Position numbers and translations under genes: made by a program | The notes under the pieces: model-generated | The model's input: only the letters and a program-made list of their open reading frames with translations | What the model was told of the DNA's origin: nothing | Database searches by the model: none | Part shown: one piece after another, positions 7,308 through 12,352 of the stretch | Position numbering within the stretch: position 1 is the first letter of the stretch | How the letters are laid out: each line of letters starts with the position of its first letter | Source of the DNA: Candidatus Methanoperedentaceae archaeon | Lineage (GTDB): Archaea; Halobacteriota; Methanosarcinia; Methanosarcinales; Methanoperedenaceae | NCBI GenBank assembly: GCA_027371625.1 | Contig: DAHXMQ010000149.1 | Location: 1-13,024 of the forward strand | DNA length: 13,024 nucleotides | Direction: 5' to 3'

Positions 7308-7751
7308 ATGAAAAGCAAAGATACGCTCACCTGTTTCCAGTGCGGCACATGTACGGCAAGCTGTCCATCAGGCAGGTACACAAGCCTGAATGTCAGGAGA
7401 ATCGTGAAAGATTCGATAAAAAAAGACGTTTCGGATGAGCCTGAACTCTGGATGTGCACCACCTGCTACAACTGCATGGAAAGATGCCCCCGCGGTATCA
7501 GGATAACAGACGAGATACTCAGGCTTCGAAGCGAAGCAGTAAGAAAAGGAAAGATACTGCTCGCGCATCGGAATGTGTGCAGATACCTTATTGAAACGGG
7601 TCATGCAATCCCGCTCGACGATGCGCATAATGCCATGAGGGAGAAAATAGGGCTTTCCCTGCCTGAAACTGTCCATAAATATCCAAAAGCTCTCAGGGAA
7701 GTAAAAACCCTCCTCAAATCTACAGGATTCGATGAGCTGATAAAAGAATGA
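7308..7751 (+). CDS. hdrC: heterodisulfide reductase subunit C (HdrC-like, two 4Fe-4S clusters)
   Basis: A 148-residue iron-sulfur protein. Two ferredoxin motifs are complete: Cys9, 12, 15 and 19 (CFQCGTCTASCP) and Cys50, 53, 56 and 60 (CTTCYNCMERCPRG). HdrC passes electrons from HdrA clusters to HdrB, where the CoM-S-S-CoB heterodisulfide is reduced. An earlier in-frame ATG at 7257 is rejected because it lies upstream of the TATA box; the ATG at 7308 is 27 bases from the box. The stop overlaps the hdrB start by four bases (ATGA), so the two are translationally coupled. No hdrA gene is in the window, so HdrA must be encoded elsewhere or this pair serves another partner. Confidence 0.93.
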   Translation: MKSKDTLTCFQCGTCTASCPSGRYTSLNVRRIVKDSIKKDVSDEPELWMCTTCYNCMERCPRGIRITDEILRLRSEAVRKGKILLAHRNVCRYLIETGHAIPLDDAHNAMREKIGLSLPETVHKYPKALREVKTLLKSTGFDELIKE

Positions 7752-8653
7752 AGGAACTGTCTCTTTTTCTGGGATGCCTCATACCCAATCGTTACCCCGG
7801 CATTGAAAAAGCCACGAAGCTTGTCCTTGACAGGCTTGACATCAAATGGAGCGAGCTGAAGGAGGCGTCATGCTGTCCCGCCCCTGGAGTATTCCGTTCC
7901 TTCGACAGAATAACATGGCTTGCTCTCGCATCAAGGAATCTTGCGCTTGCGGAGGAGAAAAATACCGATTTACTCACAATCTGCAATGGCTGTTTCAGTT
8001 CTCTATCGGATGCCAACAATATCCTGAAAAGCGATGGTAATCTCAGGAACGAAGTAAACACACACCTTAAAAAAATCGGGAAGGAATATCTCGGCACAAT
8101 CGATGTCAGGCACATAATAGAATTCCTCTACAGGGATATCGGGGCGAAGACCCTTGGTAAGTTTATAGAGAAACCTCTTGAGGTAAGATGTGCTGTGCAC
8201 TACGGATGCCATCTCCTGAAACCCACTAAGGACAGGAAGCTTGGAAAGTCCGAATGCCCTGTGTTCTTTGACGAGCTTGTAGAGGCTACAGGCGCTATGA
8301 GCGTTCCATACGAAGGCAAGACAAGCTGCTGCGGCGCAGGCGGAGGGGTTCGGTCTGCGATGCCTGAGACCTCCTTAAAGATGACCGAGTACAAACTTGA
8401 GAGGATGAATAAAGCAGGCGTTGACTGTATAGTGAATGCATGTCCCTTCTGCCATCTGCAGTACGATGCAGGACAGGTTGAACTGGCGAAAACCGGGAAA
8501 GTCTATAGCCTGCCCTTGGTTCACTACAGCCAGTTGCTCGGGCTTGCATTAGGTTATACGCCAGATGAGGTGGGACTGCACTTGAATGCAATCATAAGCC
8601 CAGAATTTGAAGAAAAAATAGCACAGATCCAAAAAAGAAATAATAGTGATTAG
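7748..8653 (+). CDS. hdrB: heterodisulfide reductase subunit B (HdrB-like, two CCG domains)
   Basis: A 301-residue protein with both cysteine-rich CCG domains. The first has Cys10, Cys42-43 and Cys79/82 (CNGC); the second has Cys154, Cys194-195 (SCCGAGGG) and Cys232/235 (ACPFC). This matches the ten-cysteine pattern that binds the two non-cubane 4Fe-4S clusters where the heterodisulfide is reduced in soluble HdrABC. Spacing and length fit true HdrB, and the complete ligand set argues for a functional subunit. The gene follows hdrC with an ATGA overlap. The TAG stop is the first part of an inverted repeat (8651-8711) followed by poly-A/T. No HdrD or HdrE features are seen, so it is the soluble type. 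Confidence 0.95.
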   Translation: MKELSLFLGCLIPNRYPGIEKATKLVLDRLDIKWSELKEASCCPAPGVFRSFDRITWLALASRNLALAEEKNTDLLTICNGCFSSLSDANNILKSDGNLRNEVNTHLKKIGKEYLGTIDVRHIIEFLYRDIGAKTLGKFIEKPLEVRCAVHYGCHLLKPTKDRKLGKSECPVFFDELVEATGAMSVPYEGKTSCCGAGGGVRSAMPETSLKMTEYKLERMNKAGVDCIVNACPFCHLQYDAGQVELAKTGKVYSLPLVHYSQLLGLALGYTPDEVGLHLNAIISPEFEEKIAQIQKRNNSD

Positions 8654-8711
8654 TGGGCAGGAGGGGTTTTGATGGTGGTGGTAAAAAAAGTTTTTATTTT
8701 TCTGCCCACTA
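8651..8711. repeat. inverted repeat at the hdrB stop, possible terminator or element end
   Basis: The perfect 10-base arms TAGTGGGCAG (8651-8660) and CTGCCCACTA (8702-8711) enclose 41 bases that include a GGTGGTGG stretch and an A7/T5/T5 run. The left arm begins with the hdrB stop codon. It could form a terminator hairpin with the T-rich tract inside the loop, or be a small remnant with terminal inverted repeats, given the transposase relic downstream. A second small hairpin (GTTCG/CGAAC, 8714-8731) follows. Confidence 0.5.
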
Positions 8712-8739
8712 TCGTTCGTAGATATGCGAACATAATATT

Positions 8740-8990
8740 TATAGTTTGCGCATCACCGTTGGGAAGGCGCTGGATGAGTATTATCCTTGCTTCACAGCCT
8801 TCACTGTAAATGGTGCAGGGATCACGAAAGAAAGGCCATTTGAGATCATGTCTGCAATATTCGGTATGCTGAAAAATCCCCTGTCGAGAACGAGATTAAA
8901 ATCTGTGATGCCAATGTCTTTGACTTTTTTGATTGTATTTTTGAGGGCAGCGGAATTGACCCGGCATTAAAACAAAAAGGTAAAATGTAT
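8740..8990 (-). pseudogene. transposase relic (IS4/IS1634-like DDE fragment), frame-broken
   Basis: On the minus strand the stretch 8966-8781 is open and reads ALKNTIKKVKDIGITDF, then NLVLDRGFFSIPNIADM, then LSFVIPAPFTVKAVKQG and stop. The LDRGFFS motif followed by an IP-x-PF strand is characteristic of a central piece of IS4/IS1634-group transposases. Upstream, the residues TFYLFVLMPG lie in another frame and GSIP in a third, and downstream YSSSAFPTVMRKL follows the stop. At least two frameshifts and one stop therefore break it, and neither the N-terminal nor the C-terminal domain is present. No terminal repeats or target duplication can be assigned with confidence. It is a dead insertion-sequence fragment; the family call rests on the short motif. 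Confidence 0.7.
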
Positions 8991-9005
8991 TAGGAAAGTA
9001 TGTGC

Positions 9006-9116
9006 CTAAAAGAATGGGAAGTCAGGTTTCACGGCATCAGCTATGTGTTTACTCATGCCCGTATCCCCTGTTCCAAGAGCTACAATCTCAAGTTCGGCTG
9101 TAATTAATGATTTCAT
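9006..9116 (-). pseudogene. 36-codon orphan frame with promoter and RBS, possibly a truncated gene
   Basis: The frame starts at ATG 9116 and ends at TAG 9006-9008. It encodes MKSLITAELEIV, then ALGTGDTGMSKHIADAVK and PDFPFF. A ribosome-binding GAGGT lies four bases before the ATG and a TATATAAT box about 57 bases before, so the expression signals are better than for most genes here. The strand-loop-helix pattern (ALGTGDTGMSKHIADA) looks like the opening of a Rossmann-like enzyme rather than random sequence, but I do not recognise the family. The transposase relic begins just downstream on the same strand, so the rest of the gene may have been lost by insertion and deletion. A genuine small protein remains possible. 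Confidence 0.4.
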
Positions 9117-9169
9117 ACTAACCTCAATATTTAGTTGGCGGTTTTAGGCAAAATACTTTTGCTTGAAAA

Positions 9170-9179
9170 ATTATATATG
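9170..9179 (-). promoter_or_regulatory. TATA-like box for the orphan frame
   Basis: The minus strand reads ATATATAATT, which would start a transcript near 9147 with a leader of about 30 bases carrying GAGGT. The distance to the plus-strand gene at 9192 (about 18 bases) is too short for it to be that gene's normal box. Confidence 0.45.
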
Positions 9180-9191
9180 GAATTTTGAAAC

Positions 9192-10016
9192 ATGGCAGAG
9201 GATAAAAAAAATAAGCTCCTGAGCATGCTTGCTTCCGCCGCCGAGATTGGGGAGCCGATGGAGCGGTCAAGAAAATACCGCAATATTGTAGGGATCCTGG
9301 CTCAGGAGGCAGTGCGGTCGGGCGATGCATGGTATCTTGAGGAAGCCCTTAAAACTGCGGGAATTGTTACCGATGACCCGTCAAAAGCTTATGTGGATAT
9401 TATCCGCGCCATTGCAAAAATCGGAATAAACAAAAAGGATGAGAAAATTCTCGGCGATGCTCTTGAGATAACAGGAAAAATAGATAATAGCCTTGACCTT
9501 TCTGTGGCGCTGCATGAAATAGTGATTGCGTTTGCAAAAATCGGATTCGATAAAAAAGATGAAAAAATATTGTCCTATTCTTTGGATTTAACAGGAAAAA
9601 TCCCACTTGATACATACCGTTCATCCGCTTTGCGGAATATTGCAGGATTGCAGGCAGGCACAAATCCGAAAAGGGCGCTTGAACTGCTTGAGAGCGCTAT
9701 CCAGATTATAGAAAAAAGTAAAGGTGTCGAGCCTGTTTACCTCATTTCCGCGTTCTGTGATATCGCCTTTTTGCTTGCCAGATTGAATGATGAGAGAAGT
9801 TACGGGTTCATCAAGCGGGCAATAGCTCTGGCTGGTGATATTGCAGATGATTTTGAGAAATCCGCAGTATTATTGAAAATTGTTGAAACAGAGGTTGCTG
9901 TTGGAGAGCGGAAGCATGATGAAGAGCTTTTGAAGGAAGCTGTGGTTATTTCAGAAGGGATTACGAGGGAGTATTATAAAACACTGGCTTTGGATGCGAT
10001 AAAAAGGAAAGATTAG
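9192..10016 (+). CDS. helical-repeat protein (TPR/HEAT-like), unknown function
   Basis: A 274-residue, predicted soluble, nearly all-helical protein with no signal peptide. Degenerate repeats of about 40 residues are visible; the clearest pair is AIAKIGINKKDEKILGDALE (from 73) and AFAKIGFDKKDEKILSYSLD (from 113), each followed by (I/L)TGKI. Weaker copies are around 30-70 and 180-260 (e.g. ALAGDIADDFEKSAVLLKI). This solenoid style is common in Methanosarcinales proteins with no assigned role and suggests a protein-binding scaffold. No catalytic motif is seen. There is no ribosome-binding site before the ATG; a weak TATA-like AAAATACTTT near 9149-9158 would fit a short leader. Its 3' end overlaps rnz tail-to-tail by 56 bases. 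Confidence 0.75.
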   Translation: MAEDKKNKLLSMLASAAEIGEPMERSRKYRNIVGILAQEAVRSGDAWYLEEALKTAGIVTDDPSKAYVDIIRAIAKIGINKKDEKILGDALEITGKIDNSLDLSVALHEIVIAFAKIGFDKKDEKILSYSLDLTGKIPLDTYRSSALRNIAGLQAGTNPKRALELLESAIQIIEKSKGVEPVYLISAFCDIAFLLARLNDERSYGFIKRAIALAGDIADDFEKSAVLLKIVETEVAVGERKHDEELLKEAVVISEGITREYYKTLALDAIKRKD

Positions 10017-10929
10017 TGCCTTTTTGCAGGGGAATTTCAATTTCCATCAATTCCTCAGCGATTTTAACGTCTTCAAAAACCTCTTTTGCATCCAGCAGGA
10101 GAGGCTCGGTGCTTTCTGAGTACCTTGAGCTTATATGCGTGAGTATCAACTGCTTCACCCTCGCTTTTTTTGCAAGAAGGGCGGCTTCCCTGGATGTTGA
10201 ATGCTTTGTTTCGACAGCCCAGTCCCGAAGCTCCTCGGCAAGCGTGCCATCGTGGATGAGCAAATCAGCTCCCGAACTTGCTTTTTCTATGGATTTGCAC
10301 GGTCTCGTATCCCCGCTGTAAACGATTTTTCGACCTGGACGAGGCTTTCCGACAACCTGAGAAGGCAATATCTTCCTGCCATTGATTACAACAGCTTTGC
10401 CTCTCTGGAGTTTTGAGAAAAGAGGACCTACAGGAATCCCAAGCTCGATAGCTTTATCCTTGTCGAATCTTCCAAGGCGCTTTTTCTCTTCGAGAACGTA
10501 GCCGAGGCTTGGTATGCCATGGTCGGTGGCGACAGCCCGAATCAAATAATCCCCCATGTCGATCACATCGCCGTCCTTGAGTTCGTGTGAGTTTATAGGA
10601 AAACCGAGCTTGTAATAGCCAAGGTACATTAAAAGCTTAGTAAACTGGTTCGTCCACTCAGGACCGTAGATATTTAGAGGCTCGGTTCTGCCGTTGAAAG
10701 ACATCGTCTGTACAAGTCCGGGAATCCCCAGGAAATGGTCTGCATGGAAGTGGGTGATGAAAATAGAATTGAGCTTCATGCCTGTTTTAGCCCGCATCAT
10801 CTGGCGCTGCGTTCCTTCGCCGCAGTCAAAAAGTATCATCTCTCCTTCCCGGTTTATTGATATTGCGGAAGGGTTGCGGTTTGGCGTTGGGAGTGTACCG
10901 CCTGTGCCGAGAAAAGTTACTCGAAGCAT
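9961..10929 (-). CDS. rnz: ribonuclease Z (tRNA 3' endonuclease)
   Basis: A 322-residue short-form RNase Z (ElaC type) of the metallo-beta-lactamase superfamily, which cuts tRNA precursors after the discriminator base. Zinc ligands are visible: THFHADH (His60, His62, Asp64, His65), ATDHG (His137), SGDTRP (Asp207) and LTHISSRY (His265). HDGT (226) and KHST (243) are also family motifs. The flexible-arm exosite with its GP motif spans about 153-180 (GIPVGPLF, KLQRGKAV). The start has no Shine-Dalgarno but sits 27 bases from a TATA box, implying a leaderless mRNA. The gene lies directly downstream of tRNA-Tyr on the same strand. The last 18 residues are encoded over the 3' end of the convergent helical-repeat gene and extend a little beyond the usual end. 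Confidence 0.96.
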   Translation of the reverse strand: MLRVTFLGTGGTLPTPNRNPSAISINREGEMILFDCGEGTQRQMMRAKTGMKLNSIFITHFHADHFLGIPGLVQTMSFNGRTEPLNIYGPEWTNQFTKLLMYLGYYKLGFPINSHELKDGDVIDMGDYLIRAVATDHGIPSLGYVLEEKKRLGRFDKDKAIELGIPVGPLFSKLQRGKAVVINGRKILPSQVVGKPRPGRKIVYSGDTRPCKSIEKASSGADLLIHDGTLAEELRDWAVETKHSTSREAALLAKKARVKQLILTHISSRYSESTEPLLLDAKEVFEDVKIAEELMEIEIPLQKGTNLSFLSHPKPVFYNTPS

Positions 10930-10950
10930 GTGGGCTTATTGGCTTTGGGG

Positions 10951-10960
10951 ATTTAAATAT
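10951..10960 (-). promoter_or_regulatory. TATA box of rnz
   Basis: The minus strand reads ATATTTAAAT, centred about 27 bases before the ATG at 10929. It lies between the tRNA-Tyr 3' end and rnz, so rnz has its own promoter even if some tRNA transcripts read through. Confidence 0.6.
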
Positions 10961-10976
10961 TCATTTATTAAAAATA

Positions 10977-11113
10977 TCCCGCCTCCCAGACTCGAACCGG
11001 GGACTTCGCGGTGCCTGCGCGATATGTGCAAAACACATTTGATAAACCTTTCTTAAAGGTTTGCACATGAACCAAACTACAGCCGCGCACTCTGACCACT
11101 GAGTTAAGGCGGG
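10977..11113 (-). tRNA. tRNA-Tyr (GTA) with a 64-base intron at 37/38
   Basis: Exon 1 is 11113-11077, intron 11076-11013 and exon 2 11012-10977, giving a 73-base mature tRNA. The acceptor pair CCCGCCT/AGGCGGG starts with C1:G72, the archaeal/eukaryal tRNA-Tyr identity pair, and the discriminator is A. The D stem is ACTC/GAGT, the anticodon stem CGCGG/CCGCG with GTA in the loop, and the T arm CCCGG-TTCGAGT-CTGGG. No CCA is encoded. The splice sites form a canonical bulge-helix-bulge: CTGT pairs with GCAG, and the three-base bulges AG|T and GC|A hold the cuts. The intron folds on itself through ATGTGCAAA/TTTGCACAT and an inner AAACCTTT/AAAGGTTT hairpin. A short T run follows the 3' end. Confidence 0.93.
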
Positions 11114-11135
11114 AATGGCTTTGAATAAGCACGGA

Positions 11136-11145
11136 TATACTTAAA
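11136..11145 (-). promoter_or_regulatory. TATA box of tRNA-Tyr
   Basis: The minus strand reads TTTAAGTATA, centred 27 bases upstream of the tRNA-Tyr first base. The primary transcript would then begin at or next to the mature 5' end. Confidence 0.55.
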
Positions 11146-11159
11146 TTCTTTCTTTCGGC

Positions 11160-11170
11160 GATAAATTAAA
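11160..11170 (+). promoter_or_regulatory. TATA-like box of tRNA-Arg
   Basis: GATAAATTAAA lies about 35 bases before the tRNA, placing a start around 11192. A second AT-rich stretch, TTATATTT (11181-11188), is too near the tRNA to act at the standard distance. Confidence 0.4.
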
Positions 11171-11199
11171 GACAACACACTTATATTTAGCCATACTCA

Positions 11200-11287
11200 G
11201 GGCGCGTGGCCTAGTCAGGATATGGCGGCAGCCTCCTACAATTCTGGAGAAAGCTGTAGGTCGGGGGTTCGAATCCCTCCGCGCCCG
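11200..11287 (+). tRNA. tRNA-Arg (CCT) with a 13-base intron at 37/38
   Basis: The acceptor stem is GGGCGCG/CGCGCCC with discriminator G, the D-arm stem GCC/GGC, and the T arm GGGGG-TTCGAAT-CCCTC. The anticodon stem is GCAGC (11228-11232) with GCTGT (11253-11257). The loop reads C-T-CCT-A, then the intron 11239-11251, then A38, giving anticodon CCT (11235-11237, reads AGG). CTCC of the exon pairs with GGAG near the intron 3' end, and the cuts fall in TA|C and AA|A, leaving a six-base loop. This is a relaxed bulge-helix-loop splice motif. The mature length is 75 bases. No CCA is encoded. The intron is near the small end of the known archaeal range. Opposite-strand overlap with the phosphopantothenate synthetase gene covers 11236-11287. 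Confidence 0.9.
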
Positions 11288-12015
11288 TATAAATTTTTTA
11301 CAATTTCTTCCATTGCAAGAGCTAAGTTCCTCTTGTTATCAAATTCGCTGACTAATTCCAAAAGCGCTTCTTTTTTTAAGCTTTTTAATTCTTCCGCGAA
11401 TTTAGATATATTCGGAACAGCGCGGGTAATGTTATCCACAATCGTTATCGTTGCGCACTGCGCCGTCCTTGAAAGCGGGTTGAGGTCGATGGCTAAAACT
11501 ATTTTCCCCATCTCAACGAGGGCTTTGCACCTGTCCCCGTCCTCAAGAGGAACAAGCACAGCGTCTGCAATTAATATTCCCTCCGCATCCACTTTTCCAC
11601 GTTCGTGCTCAAGCCCGGGTATAGTTCCATTGCTTTTTGTAAACATTTTTTTTGCCCCCAGGGAGCGCAAATACTCGATTATTTTATTCACCCTTTCCTC
11701 TGTCCTGTGAAAAAGATTTACCTCAAGCGGGGCATTGACGCTCTCACTTAGCCTTATTATTTCCCGGGGAACAAGGGCAGCTACATTGCCGTTGACTGAG
11801 ATAACGGGTTTTTCTGCAAGAAGAAGCGCAGCAGCAGCAGCTTTTTCAGCCTGTGCCGCACTCTTTGTGGTTTTTTCCCCGATTAGGTAATCAAATGCCT
11901 CTCCCCGTCCCTGAGCAATCAGCCCATGCATGCTTGTTATTCCGTTTCTTACGCCTTCAACTATCGTTTCCCTTGTCATTAAAGACTGGTATCTTGGATG
12001 GGTTTTGGGTATCAC
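11236..12015 (-). CDS. 4-phosphopantoate--beta-alanine ligase (archaeal phosphopantothenate synthetase)
   Basis: A 259-residue protein of the archaeal PPS family (COG1701/DUF137). It joins 4-phosphopantoate to beta-alanine using ATP, giving 4'-phosphopantothenate for CoA. Signatures are HPRYQSLMTRETIVEG (6-21), GLIAQGRGEAFDYLIGEKT, AAAALLLAEKPVISVNGN, NLFHRTEERV, IPGLEHERGKVD, VLVPLEDGDRCKALVEMGK and IDLNPLSRTA. The start is GTG at 12015, the only start codon in frame before HPRY. It overlaps the stop of a 34-codon frame by GTGA, suggesting coupling. The last 17 residues (from GRGGIRTPDL) are the well-known antisense reading of a tRNA T arm and are not family sequence. The stop TAG lies opposite bases 35-37 of tRNA-Arg. 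The divergent pantoate kinase gene supplies the preceding step. Confidence 0.92.
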   Translation of the reverse strand: MIPKTHPRYQSLMTRETIVEGVRNGITSMHGLIAQGRGEAFDYLIGEKTTKSAAQAEKAAAAALLLAEKPVISVNGNVAALVPREIIRLSESVNAPLEVNLFHRTEERVNKIIEYLRSLGAKKMFTKSNGTIPGLEHERGKVDAEGILIADAVLVPLEDGDRCKALVEMGKIVLAIDLNPLSRTAQCATITIVDNITRAVPNISKFAEELKSLKKEALLELVSEFDNKRNLALAMEEIVKNLYGRGGIRTPDLQLSPEL

Positions 12016-12116
12016 AAAAGATGCGCCCCTGCGTTGCTTATCCTGCTCACATTCACTTTCCCGAATTCCGAAAGCGCGCCTTTATCATTTAATGCGAAAA
12101 CAGTCTCTCCTATCAT
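12012..12116 (-). other. 34-codon frame overlapping the PPS start (possible coupling peptide)
   Basis: ATG 12116 to TGA 12012 encodes [18 protein letters not shown], then GKVNVSRISNAGAHLL. Its TGA overlaps the PPS GTG as GTGA. The sequence looks protein-like, but I cannot assign a family. It may be a short leader peptide, or the second part of a frame-shifted gene beginning with the thiC-like fragment just upstream. Confidence 0.35.
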
Positions 12117-12228
12117 TGCCGTTTGCTATTCCTCTTCTTATGAATTCAGGTTCCACACCCTCGTTTTCTGCGACCAGTTTCATCTCCTCTGTAATCTTGC
12201 CTTTTTTTGCATCATCTATTAAACCCAT
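12085..12228 (-). pseudogene. thiC-like N-terminal fragment (phosphomethylpyrimidine synthase remnant)
   Basis: A 47-codon frame from ATG 12228. Residues 1-36 read [16 protein letters not shown], then [21 protein letters not shown], which matches the archaeal ThiC N terminus (DAKKG, ITEEMK, VA-x-x-EGV-x-PEF-x-RRG-IA-x-G). It then diverges into [10 protein letters not shown] and stops where ThiC would continue for about 390 more residues. The ThiC radical-SAM core and its cysteine motif are absent. The start has a TATA box (TTTAAATAC, 12261-12253) at the leaderless distance, so the gene's own control region seems retained and may now drive the downstream PPS gene. The ThiC match covers only 36 residues and is from memory, not from an alignment. 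Confidence 0.6.
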
Positions 12229-12252
12229 ATATCCTTTCGAAAGGGAGCGCTT

Positions 12253-12270
12253 GTATTTAAACATGTTTAA
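12253..12270. promoter_or_regulatory. TATA box and 14-base palindrome upstream of the thiC remnant/PPS
   Basis: TTAAACATGTTTAA (12257-12270) is a perfect palindrome, and its right end (minus-strand sense) merges with the TATA-like TTTAAATAC. A regulator or TBP access site overlapping the box would control the thiC-remnant/PPS transcript. Short palindromes also occur by chance in AT-rich spacers. Confidence 0.4.
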
Positions 12271-12320
12271 TCAAAAAAATTGATTTGAACTCAAGTAAAT
12301 TTGATTAGAAATACGCATGC

Positions 12321-12330
12321 CTTATTTAAT
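12321..12330 (+). promoter_or_regulatory. TATA box of pantoate kinase
   Basis: CTTATTTAAT is centred about 27 bases before the ATG at 12353, so the mRNA is probably leaderless. No Shine-Dalgarno precedes the ATG. Confidence 0.55.
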
Positions 12331-12352
12331 CCCAAGTAGATACCGATGTCCA

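Noticed and set aside
8746..8970. A 74-codon plus-strand frame in the hdrB/repeat-protein spacer
   Set aside because: It is the antisense shadow of the transposase relic, which has recognisable motifs on the minus strand.
12016..12270. A TPP riboswitch ahead of the thiC-like fragment
   Set aside because: The promoter is at the leaderless distance and no thi-box-like conserved loops are visible, so there is no room or sequence for the aptamer.
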